Of a DNA stretch of 64,000 nucleotides, positions 8,661 to 16,744 are shown piece by piece. The stretch is from Polaromonas sp. (GTDB lineage Bacteria; Pseudomonadota; Gammaproteobacteria; Burkholderiales; Burkholderiaceae_C), in contig JAAFJR010000002.1 in the NCBI GenBank assembly GCA_013298945.1, forward strand, positions 1 through 64,000, given 5' to 3'. Each line of letters starts with the position of its first letter. Position 1 is the stretch's first letter. The position numbers and the translations under genes were made by a program. Under the pieces are notes generated by a model that worked only from the letters and a program-made list of their open reading frames with translations, was not told the DNA's origin and did no database searches.

Positions 8661-9971
8661 ATGTCAACAATACAAACGACTCAATTGAACTATCAAACCG
8701 GCTTCGGTAATGAATTCGCAACCGAGGCTATTGCGGGTGCTTTACCCCTAGGCCGGAATAGCCCGCAACGCGTACCGCATGGTTTGTATGCCGAGCTGAT
8801 TTCTGGCACAGCCTTCACTGCCCCGCGTGCTGAAAATCGCCGCACTTGGATGTACCGCCGCCAGCCCTCTGTGGTAGTAGGTGGTTACAAGCCTTATGCG
8901 CAAGCTTTGTGGACAACTGGCGCAGCGCAGGGTGTGCAAGCCGCGCCTGATCCTATGCGGTGGCGTCCGGTTGCCATCCCTGTTGAGGCGGCAGATTTTG
9001 TCGATGGCCTGCGCACCATAGTTGCAAACGGCGATGCTGATGCGCAAACAGGCATGGCAGCACATGTCTACGTCGCGAATAAGTCCATGGAAAATCGTGC
9101 TTGCATCAATGCCGATGGAGAAATGCTCATCGTGCCGCAGCAGGGGCGTTTGCTAATCACCACCGAAATGGGTGTTTTAGATGTCAAACCCGGTGAAATC
9201 GCCTTGTTGCCGCGCGGCGTAGCGTTCAAAGTTGCTTTGCCGGATGCAGCAACCGATGGAGGTGCTCGCGGTTACGTTTGCGAAAACTACGGCGCGCACT
9301 TCAGGCTGCCAGAGCTGGGTCCGATTGGCTCTAATGGTTTGGCGAATACCAGAGATTTCAAAACGCCGGTTGCGGCGTTTGAAGATGCAAGCAGTGAAAT
9401 CGCTGTACCGTACGAGATCATCAAAAAATACGGCGGTAGCTTGTGGTCTGCGCACATGCCGCAATCACCCTTCAACGTAGTGGCTTGGCATGGCAATTTG
9501 GCACCGTTCAAATACGACACAGCGCGTTTTATGACGATTGGCTCTATCAGCTTTGACCACCCAGACCCGTCCATTTTCACGGTGCTGACCTCGCCCACGG
9601 ACACTGCAGGCACTGCAAATTGCGACTTTGTCATCTTCCCGCCGCGTTGGATGGTGGCTGAAGACACCTTTCGACCACCGTGGTACCACCGTAATGTGAT
9701 GAGTGAGTTCATGGGCTTAGTCAAAGGCCAGTACGATGCCAAAGAAGAGGGTTTTGTACCCGGTGGCGCATCTCTGCACAACTGCATGGTGCCACATGGG
9801 CCAGATTTAGACGCGTTTACCAAAGCCAGCAATGCAGATCTGAAACCACACAAACTCGACAATACTTTGGCTTTTATGTTTGAGAGTCGCTACCGGTTTG
9901 TACCGACGGCGTTTGCGCTCAACAGTGGGCTGTTGGACACCAATTATGCGAATTGTTGGTTGGGGTTGTAG
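8661..9971 (+). CDS. hmgA: Homogentisate 1,2-dioxygenase
   Basis: 436 residues, full length for the family. It opens with '[13 protein letters not shown]', the standard HmgA N-terminus, and carries the iron site '[12 protein letters not shown]' (His and Glu ligands) and the later '[12 protein letters not shown]' His. It opens the ring of homogentisate to 4-maleylacetoacetate in the cytosol, the central step of tyrosine and phenylacetate-type degradation. It is last in its operon. Fumarylacetoacetase and maleylacetoacetate isomerase genes are not in this window, so the pathway must be completed elsewhere. Confidence 0.97.
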   Translation: MSTIQTTQLNYQTGFGNEFATEAIAGALPLGRNSPQRVPHGLYAELISGTAFTAPRAENRRTWMYRRQPSVVVGGYKPYAQALWTTGAAQGVQAAPDPMRWRPVAIPVEAADFVDGLRTIVANGDADAQTGMAAHVYVANKSMENRACINADGEMLIVPQQGRLLITTEMGVLDVKPGEIALLPRGVAFKVALPDAATDGGARGYVCENYGAHFRLPELGPIGSNGLANTRDFKTPVAAFEDASSEIAVPYEIIKKYGGSLWSAHMPQSPFNVVAWHGNLAPFKYDTARFMTIGSISFDHPDPSIFTVLTSPTDTAGTANCDFVIFPPRWMVAEDTFRPPWYHRNVMSEFMGLVKGQYDAKEEGFVPGGASLHNCMVPHGPDLDAFTKASNADLKPHKLDNTLAFMFESRYRFVPTAFALNSGLLDTNYANCWLGL

Positions 9972-9978
9972 TAAGTTT

Positions 9979-10021
9979 GCTCTATATTTAATAGCTGCTT
10001 AGGCAATAAATACAACGGCTA
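9979..10021 (+). repeat. Dispersed 45-bp repeat, copy 3 (intergenic)
   Basis: Copy in the convergent gap between hmgA and the IclR gene: TATATTTAATAGC half, then GGCAATAAATACAACGGCTA (two changes from the consensus CGCCGG). Confidence 0.85.
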
Positions 10022-10065
10022 TAGGTGTATTTACTGCACGAAAAACGGGTGCAAGGTTGTGATTT

Positions 10066-10857
10066 TTAAATCAACCCGCGCAAACTGCGTGCCGTCTCTT
10101 GCAAAACCGGTAAAACGCGTTTGACGGCATCAGCCGCCGCTTCGCCACCAATTGGCATGGTCACGTTGAGTGCACCTACCAAATCACCGTTGCGGTCTAT
10201 CAAGGGTACGGCGACGCCGCGCATGGTAAGTTCGAGTTGCTGCTCGCTGATCGCCCAGCCACGGCTTCGCACAATCGACAGTTCGCGTTTCAAAGCATCT
10301 GGGTCGGTGATGGTGAATGAGGTGTACGACTTCAAGTTGCGGTTCGCAAACCATTGCTCTAGCCGCTCTGCCTCCATCATCGCCAAAATGACCATACCAG
10401 CCGATGTAGCTTGCGCTTGCACGCGCGAGCCGAGCACAAAGCCGGTATTCATGTTGCGGTTTGAGCCGCTTCGGGCGACGTAAACAATCTCTTCATCATC
10501 CAAGACACTGACGTAGGCGATTTCTTGTGTACCCGCTGTCACGCGTTGCAAAAACGGCTGCACGATGCGCGGCAGCCGTGCGGACTCAATATATGCTTGC
10601 CCCAATCGCAGCATGCGTGGGGTGAGCCAAAACAACTTGCCATCGCTGGCAACGTAGCCCAAGTGCGCCAAGGTCAATAAATACCGTCTCGCAGCTGTTC
10701 GCGTCATGCCGCAGCGTTCGCCAGCTTTGCTGGCTGTCATGCGCGGGTGTGCATCGTCAAAAGCTTCGATCATTTGCAAGCCTTTTTCTAGACCCGCTAT
10801 CCAATCGCGTCTATCAAGTTCTGTTCTGGTGCTTACTATGTCGATTTGGGGTTTCAT
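10066..10857 (-). CDS. IclR family regulator (PcaR/PobR subgroup)
   Basis: 263 residues. The opening 'DRRDWIAGLEKGLQMIEAF' and helix-turn-helix 'TASKAGERCGMTRTAARRYL' (about residues 41-60) are characteristic of the PcaR/PcaU/PobR branch of IclR proteins, which regulate protocatechuate and 4-hydroxybenzoate genes. An effector domain follows ('RVQAQATSAGMVILAM'). It is divergent from the ABC transporter/dehydroshikimate dehydratase unit, whose expected product is protocatechuate, and so is the obvious regulator of that unit. The effector is inferred. Confidence 0.9.
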   Translation of the reverse strand: MKPQIDIVSTRTELDRRDWIAGLEKGLQMIEAFDDAHPRMTASKAGERCGMTRTAARRYLLTLAHLGYVASDGKLFWLTPRMLRLGQAYIESARLPRIVQPFLQRVTAGTQEIAYVSVLDDEEIVYVARSGSNRNMNTGFVLGSRVQAQATSAGMVILAMMEAERLEQWFANRNLKSYTSFTITDPDALKRELSIVRSRGWAISEQQLELTMRGVAVPLIDRNGDLVGALNVTMPIGGEAAADAVKRVLPVLQETARSLRGLI

Positions 10858-10870
10858 GCTTGTGTATCCC

Positions 10871-10926
10871 TTTGCGATTATTTTGTACGGACTGGTACAA
10901 ACCCTATATTCGTTCGTTTATCGCAC
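10871..10926. promoter_or_regulatory. Candidate IclR-type operator region
   Basis: In the 229-bp gap between the IclR gene and the binding-protein gene, TTGCGATTATTTTGTAC (10872-10888) and GTTCGTTTATCGCAC (10912-10926) form an imperfect inverted pair. They resemble the TTATCGCAC-like half sites known for PcaR/PobR regulators. Judged by eye only. Confidence 0.35.
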
Positions 10927-11086
10927 AAAAATGCGCGACTATCGATAATTATAGATATCAAACTCTTCGCTATGCGGTGCAGAAAAGCTACATTCGAGTG
11001 TCGGAAAGCTGCACTGGAGGAGACGACCCAGCAGTTCGGACTTTTTACTTGAGGTTTACCATTTTTAATTATCTGGAGATATAAAC

Positions 11087-12295
11087 GTGAACAAAAGATT
11101 TACTATTAAATTGATAGCTGCTTTGGCAATGATTACGACGACTACAGCCTTATTTGCTCAGCAATCTGTGAAATTTGCATCGATTGTAGAACTGTCGGGC
11201 GGCGGCGCTAGTGCGGGCACTCAGTTCAATAATGGTTTGCAAATGGCGATCAAAGAGATCAATGCTGACGGTGGTATTTTGGGACGCAAGATTGAAGTTT
11301 CTACTAACGACACGACCACACAGCCAGGCGTGGCATTGGCGCTGACGAAAAAAGCTGTTGATCAAGATGTTTTCGCCATTTTCGGCCCCGTTTTCTCAGG
11401 TTCTATCAATGTGAGCATGAAGGAAAGCCAAAAGGCTGAAATTCCTAACTTTACCGGTGGTGAGGCTGCCAATATCACCACGCAAGGCAATCAATACATC
11501 TTCCGCACCAGCTTCACGCAAGCGACAGCTATGCCAAAAGCGGCTGCGTACATCAACAAAGACGCCAAAATCAAAAACCTTGCCATCATTTTCGTGAACA
11601 ATGATTTCGGTAAGGGCGGTTTGGACATGATGAAAAAAGCTTTGGCTGGAACTGACACAAAAATTGTGGCAGAAATTTCGACAGACGGCGGCCAAGTTGA
11701 CTTTTCAGCACCCGTTATCAAAGCCAAGCAATCCAATGCAGATGCGGTTTTTGTGTATGTGAACGAAGATGAATCAGCTCGTGCTTTGCGTGAATTGCGC
11801 AAGCAAGGTTGGACCAAGCCCGTCATTGGTGAAACCACCTTGACAGGTCAAAAAGTGATTGATTTAGCTGGTGAAGCAGCCAACGGCGCTGTGGCGCACG
11901 TCGGTTTGACGGCAGATGCGCCTATTCCTGCTTTGTTGAACTACAAAGTTAAATACTACAAAGCCTATGGCCATGAGACGGATCACAACGGCATCAAAGG
12001 CTACACGGGCGTGTACGTACTCAAAGCTGCGATTGAAAAAGTCGGTAAATTTGACCGTAAAGCTGTTGCTGCTGCCTTGCACGGTATCAAAATCAGCGCT
12101 GTTAAAAACCCAGGCGTTCTTATGAATGTTGGTTTTGACGAAAAAGGTGATTTAGATCGTGAAAGCTTCTTGGTTGAAGTCAAAAACGGCAAGCAAGTGG
12201 TTGTTGCCGTGTTGCCTCCTTTGAATGCAGACAATGTGAATGAAAAAATTGGTGCGGCTAAGCCTGCAGCTGCTAAGCCAGTGGCTAAGAAATAA
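11087..12295 (+). CDS. ABC transporter periplasmic binding protein (LivK-like)
   Basis: 402 residues. GTG start with a good ribosome binding site (GGAG, 9 bp upstream). A Sec signal peptide (residues 1 to about 25, ending 'ALFAQ') is followed by a type I periplasmic binding fold ('GLQMAIKEINADGGILGRKIEV', then 'FAIFGPVFSGS'). The C-terminus is Ala/Lys/Pro-rich. It binds the substrate for the LivHMGF proteins encoded downstream. Context with a dehydroshikimate dehydratase suggests an aromatic or hydroaromatic acid rather than an amino acid. The signal-peptide core looks like a decayed copy of the dispersed repeat. Confidence 0.93.
   Translation: MNKRFTIKLIAALAMITTTTALFAQQSVKFASIVELSGGGASAGTQFNNGLQMAIKEINADGGILGRKIEVSTNDTTTQPGVALALTKKAVDQDVFAIFGPVFSGSINVSMKESQKAEIPNFTGGEAANITTQGNQYIFRTSFTQATAMPKAAAYINKDAKIKNLAIIFVNNDFGKGGLDMMKKALAGTDTKIVAEISTDGGQVDFSAPVIKAKQSNADAVFVYVNEDESARALRELRKQGWTKPVIGETTLTGQKVIDLAGEAANGAVAHVGLTADAPIPALLNYKVKYYKAYGHETDHNGIKGYTGVYVLKAAIEKVGKFDRKAVAAALHGIKISAVKNPGVLMNVGFDEKGDLDRESFLVEVKNGKQVVVAVLPPLNADNVNEKIGAAKPAAAKPVAKK
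11102..11146 (+). repeat. Decayed dispersed repeat inside livK-like signal peptide
   Basis: The stretch ACTATTAAATTGATAGCTGC plus TTGGCAATGATTACGACGAC aligns with the consensus repeat from end to end, with scattered changes, and is read in the same frame as in lolA, hemX and the tetR-like gene. It encodes FTIKLIAALAMITTTT, the hydrophobic core of the signal peptide. Confidence 0.55.
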
Positions 12296-12329
12296 GTTTC
12301 AAATAAGTAAATCCGTAAGACATCTTTCC

Positions 12330-12393
12330 GTCATTCTCGCGAAGGCGGGAATCCACACGCGTTAACATGGATTCCCGCCTTCGCGGGAATGAC
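12330..12393. repeat. REP-like long hairpin between livK and livH
   Basis: Two 26-bp arms (12330-12355 and 12368-12393) are complementary except for one position, with a 12-nt loop. The core CGCGAAGGCGGGAATCC is a palindromic element seen in many proteobacterial genomes. Placed between the binding-protein gene and the permease genes, it may protect the 3' end of the upstream message and give excess binding protein. No T run follows, so it is not a classic terminator. Confidence 0.9.
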
Positions 12394-12437
12394 AGAACTG
12401 GTAACGAAGATCACGGTATGTGACTAGGTAATTAAAA

Positions 12438-13313
12438 ATGACCGATTTTTTCCAACTTGTTTTCGGTGGTCTGGCTACCGGAAGTATCTATGCGCTAGCT
12501 GCGCTGGGCTTCACGCTCTTATGGCAAGCAGCAGGTACGATCAATTTCGCACAGGGTGAATTTGTGATGCTGCCAGCCTTCATCATGCTGGGCTTTTTGT
12601 CCTTTGGCGCACCTCTGCCACTAGCTTTTGTATTGACAGCCTTGGTGTCTACCGTTTTGCTAGGTTGGGCATTTAAAAAAGCGATTGTTGATCCGCTTTT
12701 CAAATACGGCATGATGCAAATTGTCGTTGCAACCATTGGTTTGTCCATTGTTTTGAAAAACTCAATGCGTGCCGGCTACAGCGCTGAAGCGCATCCTTTT
12801 CCTAGTCTGTTTTCAGATAAATTATTCAATGTCGCCGGAGTGAATATCTCCACAGGCGATGTAGGCACGGTTGTGTGTGCTTTGTTGGTGGTTTTTGCCA
12901 CGCAAGCTTTCTTGTCTAAAACAGTTACTGGACGCGCTATGCAGGCAGTAGCTCAAAACACAGAAAGTGCCTCGGTCTTAGGCATCAATGTGCCGCGTAT
13001 GATTTTTTATACCTTTGCTATTAATGCCGTTTTGGCATGCGTTGCAGCGCTGTTGGTGACGCCGGTTTACCTCGCCAAGTTTGACATGGGCGATTCACTG
13101 GGCACCAAGGCCTTCTTCGCTGCCATCATTGGCGGTTTTAATAATTCTCGCGGTGCTTTGTTAGGTGGTTTGATTGTGGGTGTTAGCGAAAATTTGGCTG
13201 CAGCATATATTTCTCCGTCGTACAAAGACGCCGTTGCACTAGTGGTTTTTATGGTTGTTATTTTGTTTAGACCTCAAGGCCTTCTCGGTAAAAAAGAGGA
13301 GCGCAAGGTATGA
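12438..13313 (+). CDS. ABC transporter permease (LivH-like)
   Basis: 291 residues, about eight membrane segments, opening 'GGLATGSIYALAALGFTLLWQAAGTINFAQGEF', a LivH hallmark, and ending 'RPQGLLGKK'. With the next gene it forms the inner-membrane channel of the importer. It overlaps the LivM-like gene by 4 bp (ATGA), showing translational coupling. Confidence 0.93.
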   Translation: MTDFFQLVFGGLATGSIYALAALGFTLLWQAAGTINFAQGEFVMLPAFIMLGFLSFGAPLPLAFVLTALVSTVLLGWAFKKAIVDPLFKYGMMQIVVATIGLSIVLKNSMRAGYSAEAHPFPSLFSDKLFNVAGVNISTGDVGTVVCALLVVFATQAFLSKTVTGRAMQAVAQNTESASVLGINVPRMIFYTFAINAVLACVAALLVTPVYLAKFDMGDSLGTKAFFAAIIGGFNNSRGALLGGLIVGVSENLAAAYISPSYKDAVALVVFMVVILFRPQGLLGKKEERKV

Positions 13314-14314
13314 AAAAGCATCTTTTAGCATTGATAGCGCTAGCGGTGATTTTGTTTTTACCGCCTTTTCTTAAAAACTACGGCATTTACATGTTCACCA
13401 CCTGGTTGATCTATGTGATTGCCACCATGGGGCTGAATTTAACGGTGGGCTTCGCGGGACAAAAATCACTAGGACATGCAGCCTTCTTTGGTATAGGCGC
13501 TTATACCGTGGCAATTGCGATGAAAGCTGGCATCAGTTGGTGGGTTGGCTTGCCTGCGGCTATGGCATTGTGTTTTGTCATTGGCTTGATTTTGGGCTTC
13601 CCTGCTTTGCGAGTGCAAACCATTTATTTGGCGTTTGCAACATTGGGTTTTAACACAGCCGTATGGTTGGTGATGCGTAACGAAGAGTGGCTCACAGGCG
13701 GTACGTTTGGTTTCAATGGCATTCCTAGACCAGAGATTTTTGGTTATTCATTGAAGGAAAGCTTGCCGTATTACTATTTTGTGCTTGTTGTGACGGCTGT
13801 GGCTATTGGCTTGTTGTGGTGTTTGTTACGTTCGCCGTGGGGTAAAGCCTTCCAAGCACTGCGTGATAACCCAATTCGGGCTGAAAGCTTGGGTATTGAT
13901 ACACGTAGCTACACCCTGTTGTCATTCGCCATTGGTGCGGTGTTTGCGGGTATTGCGGGCGTCTTGTTTGCCTCGCTCGTTGACTTTATTGAACCAGCGC
14001 CTTTTGCCGTTGGCGCATCCATCATGATGTACTTGATGGTTGTTGTCGGCGGTGCTGGCTATTTCTGGGGACCTTTGCTTGGTGCTTTGGTGGGTATGGT
14101 TGTGCCAGAGTGGATTCGTGATGTGTTTCCAACCCTTGCCAACTGGTATTTACCTATTTTTGGTACGGTTGTCATATTGATGATGGTTTGGTTGCCAGAC
14201 GGTTTGATGAGCATTCCTGACCGTATCAAAGCCAAGCGCCTAGCGCGTGAAGCGAGTACGGCACGTCAATTAGCGGGCAAGGCTGCTGGTGCAGCGTTGG
14301 AGGCCAAGTCATGA
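13310..14314 (+). CDS. ABC transporter permease (LivM-like)
   Basis: 334 residues with multiple membrane segments. It has the LivM signature 'GLNLTVGFAGQKSLGHAAFFGIGAY' (about residues 42-66) and the cytoplasmic coupling segment 'GKAFQALRDNPIRAESLGID' near residues 178-197. The C-terminal tail is Ala/Lys-rich. It pairs with the LivH-like permease and overlaps both neighbours by 4 bp. Confidence 0.93.
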   Translation: MKKHLLALIALAVILFLPPFLKNYGIYMFTTWLIYVIATMGLNLTVGFAGQKSLGHAAFFGIGAYTVAIAMKAGISWWVGLPAAMALCFVIGLILGFPALRVQTIYLAFATLGFNTAVWLVMRNEEWLTGGTFGFNGIPRPEIFGYSLKESLPYYYFVLVVTAVAIGLLWCLLRSPWGKAFQALRDNPIRAESLGIDTRSYTLLSFAIGAVFAGIAGVLFASLVDFIEPAPFAVGASIMMYLMVVVGGAGYFWGPLLGALVGMVVPEWIRDVFPTLANWYLPIFGTVVILMMVWLPDGLMSIPDRIKAKRLAREASTARQLAGKAAGAALEAKS

Positions 14315-15069
14315 GTACGACAACATTAAAACCCGTGTTAAAAGTCAGTAATCTCAAAAAAGCTTACGGTGCGATACAGGCCGTGGGTGGCGTGTCTTTT
14401 GAAGTCAAGCCAGGCGAGATTTTCGGCGTGATTGGACCGAACGGCTCTGGAAAAACGACGATGTTTAACAGCGTTTTGGGTCAAATCAAACCCGATGAAG
14501 GCTCGATTGAATTGAATGGCAAAGACGTGACGCAGGCAGGTCCGCTAGAGCTGAGTCGCTTGGGTGTTGGGCGAACTTTTCAAACGCTGCAAGTGTTTGG
14601 CAAGATGACCGTACGCGACAACTTGATTGTGGCCGGGCAAGAGCACCAAGGCAGCATGTTTGGGCGCATGTTTGCGCCGACCGATTCGGGCTTGGGTGCA
14701 AAAGCCGATGCCTTGATTGACCAATTTCGTATCCGCCATGTCGCGCATTTGCAAGCTGGTACGCTCAGCTATGGACAGCAAAAACTGGTCGATATCGCCA
14801 TGGCGTTCATGAGTGAGCCTGCTCTGGTATTGCTTGACGAGCCTTGTGCGGGCGTGAATCCGAGTTTGGTGGGCGGCATTTCTAGTTTGCTTAAAGAACT
14901 CAACCAAAAGCAAAAAGGCAGTTTTGTGGTCATTGAGCACAACATGGATTTTGTGATGGACTTGTGCCATCGCATCATGGTGATGGTTGAGGGTGAAGTG
15001 ATGGCTATTGGAACACCTGCAGAAATTCGCGCCAACAAACGGGTGCTTGACGCCTATTTAGGAAGCTAA
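14311..15069 (+). CDS. ABC transporter ATP-binding protein (LivG-like)
   Basis: 252 residues. Walker A 'GPNGSGKTT', signature 'LSYGQQKLVDIA' and Walker B 'ALVLLDEPCAGVNP' are all present; the C-terminus 'VLDAYLGS' is typical of LivG. It is one of the two ATPases energising this importer. It overlaps livM by 4 bp and is 2 bp from livF. Confidence 0.94.
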   Translation: MSTTTLKPVLKVSNLKKAYGAIQAVGGVSFEVKPGEIFGVIGPNGSGKTTMFNSVLGQIKPDEGSIELNGKDVTQAGPLELSRLGVGRTFQTLQVFGKMTVRDNLIVAGQEHQGSMFGRMFAPTDSGLGAKADALIDQFRIRHVAHLQAGTLSYGQQKLVDIAMAFMSEPALVLLDEPCAGVNPSLVGGISSLLKELNQKQKGSFVVIEHNMDFVMDLCHRIMVMVEGEVMAIGTPAEIRANKRVLDAYLGS

Positions 15070-15071
15070 AT

Positions 15072-15842
15072 ATGAGCAATACTTTAAATAACAGCACATG
15101 TGTTGAATTCAATGACGTGGTGGCGGGATACAAGGACTTCATGATCCTAAACAACCTGTCCTTCAAAGCCAAACGAGGCACGATCACTCTTTTGTTGGGA
15201 CCTAATGGAGCTGGTAAATCAACAGTTTTAAAAACCTTGTTTGGCTTGCTTAAGCCACGCCAAGGCAGCATCAAGTTAGACGGTGTTGATATTGGCGGTG
15301 CAACACAAAAGTCATTGCTCGCACAAGGCATCGCTTTCGTGCCGCAGGGGCGCAATTTGTTTGGGCAACTGTCGGTGTTTCAAAATCTTGAGTTGGGTGG
15401 TATCACCTTGGGCATGAAAACCACGCATGAGCGCATCCCTGAAGTGCTGGAGTTTTTTCCACGCGTGAAAGAACGTATCCATAGCCAAGCGTCTGCCCTG
15501 TCGGGTGGCGAGCAAAAGCAATTGGAAATTGGCCGTGCTTTGTTGTTGCGCCCTAAAGTCTTGCTGATTGATGAGCCTTCTATCGGCTTGTCGCCAATTT
15601 TGGTGCAAGATGTGTTTAAGCTGCTGCGAAAGCTTGCAGACCAAGGCACAACCGTATTGATGGTTGAGCAAAACGTGAAAAGCGCTTTGAAAATAGCCGA
15701 CGAAGCTATCGCTTTGGAGTCTGGGCGCTTGGTGCTGCACAAGCCGGCCTCTGATTTGTTGGCTGACCCGAATATTGAGCATTTGTTCTTGGGTGGTGCG
15801 CGACCTGTTGCTGCCACAGCTTTGACTGAAACGGTGGTTTAA
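15072..15842 (+). CDS. ABC transporter ATP-binding protein (LivF-like)
   Basis: 256 residues with Walker A 'GPNGAGKST', signature 'LSGGEQKQLEIG', Walker B 'VLLIDEPSIGLSP' and switch His region 'VLMVEQNVKSAL'. The tail after 'EHLFLGG' is a little longer than usual. It is the second ATPase of the importer. Its TAA stop overlaps the ATG of the next gene (TAATG), tying the transporter to the catabolic genes. Confidence 0.94.
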   Translation: MSNTLNNSTCVEFNDVVAGYKDFMILNNLSFKAKRGTITLLLGPNGAGKSTVLKTLFGLLKPRQGSIKLDGVDIGGATQKSLLAQGIAFVPQGRNLFGQLSVFQNLELGGITLGMKTTHERIPEVLEFFPRVKERIHSQASALSGGEQKQLEIGRALLLRPKVLLIDEPSIGLSPILVQDVFKLLRKLADQGTTVLMVEQNVKSALKIADEAIALESGRLVLHKPASDLLADPNIEHLFLGGARPVAATALTETVV

Positions 15843-16744
15843 TGCAGACTAAACAGCAACCCCAAAAGCATATGAACACATTGAATCGTGAAGCTATCCA
15901 AGAAGGTCCTAATCCACTGGGTATGGAGGGTATCGAGTTCATCGAATACGAAACATCGCAACCGCAGCAGCTCGGCCAAGTGTTAGAAAAAATGGGCTTT
16001 CGACCGATTGCACGGCATCGCTCTCGCGAAGTGCTGTTGTATCGCCAGGGCGATTTGAACGTTATCGTGAACGCGCATGAAAAGCTAAACGACAAACCCG
16101 TGATCGTTGCCATGGCATTGCGCGTGCGTGACGCGTCAGCCGCGTACAAGCGTGCCTTAGAGCGCGGTGCGTGGGCGATTCCCACCAATGTCGAAGTGAT
16201 GGAGCTGAATATTCCAGCCATCCACGGCGTAGGTTCTAGCCGCATTTACTTTGTTGACCGCTACAAAGAGTTCTCGATTTACGATGTTGATTTCACGCCG
16301 ATTCCAACCGTAAACCAGCATCCGCCTGCGGTTGCAGGTTTGCACTTTTTTGGCATCGTGCAATACATCGGCAACGACCGAACGGAAGATTGGACTGAGT
16401 TTTATCGTGAGTTGTTTGGGTTCTCTGAATTAAGCTCAGGGCAAAACTTCGGCATTTTGACCAAAGGCCGCATTTTGCGCAGCCCATGCGAAGCGCCTAA
16501 CCATTTCTATTTGCAGTTGATAGAGCCAGAGCTCGGCGTGTTAGATGTGAAAGACGACGAATGCTTGCAGCGTATGGGTTTGGGCACGCCGGATGTGGCT
16601 AAAACCGTTGAACAGCTTTTGAAAGCGGGCGTTGAATTTTTGGTGTCCAAAGACCCGCAAGACAACAACAAAGGCGCGCTGACCCGTACACAAATGGGCA
16701 GTGTGACGTTTGAACTGGTACATGATGACCGGTTGGGCGCATAA
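15842..16744 (+). CDS. VOC protein, HPPD-like (QuiC C-terminal domain homologue)
   Basis: 300 residues, two vicinal-oxygen-chelate halves. The N-terminal part ('NPLGMEGIEFIEYETSQPQQLG', 'RHRSREVLLYRQGDLNVIVN', 'SIYDVDF') closely follows 4-hydroxyphenylpyruvate dioxygenase, but the protein is about 50 residues short. The iron ligands His168 ('AGLHFFGI') and Glu291 ('VTFELVHD') can be placed, yet the segment where HPPD has 'QHVAF' reads 'QRMGL', with Arg244 in place of His. True HPPD activity is therefore doubtful. The next gene is a dehydroshikimate dehydratase-type TIM barrel. In fused QuiC/QsuB enzymes an HPPD-like domain follows the barrel, so this is probably the separate version of that domain. 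Confidence 0.8.
   Translation: MQTKQQPQKHMNTLNREAIQEGPNPLGMEGIEFIEYETSQPQQLGQVLEKMGFRPIARHRSREVLLYRQGDLNVIVNAHEKLNDKPVIVAMALRVRDASAAYKRALERGAWAIPTNVEVMELNIPAIHGVGSSRIYFVDRYKEFSIYDVDFTPIPTVNQHPPAVAGLHFFGIVQYIGNDRTEDWTEFYRELFGFSELSSGQNFGILTKGRILRSPCEAPNHFYLQLIEPELGVLDVKDDECLQRMGLGTPDVAKTVEQLLKAGVEFLVSKDPQDNNKGALTRTQMGSVTFELVHDDRLGA

Noticed and set aside
9287-9862. A 191-codon minus-strand open frame within hmgA
   Set aside because: hmgA is unmistakable on the other strand; the frame is a shadow caused by codon bias.
15706-16245. A 179-codon minus-strand open frame across livF and the VOC gene
   Set aside because: It spans two well-supported opposite-strand genes and shows no motif.
15842-16744. 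Annotation as a genuine 4-hydroxyphenylpyruvate dioxygenase
   Set aside because: One iron-ligand His appears to be replaced by Arg244, the protein is short, and the partner gene points to the QuiC-type pair.
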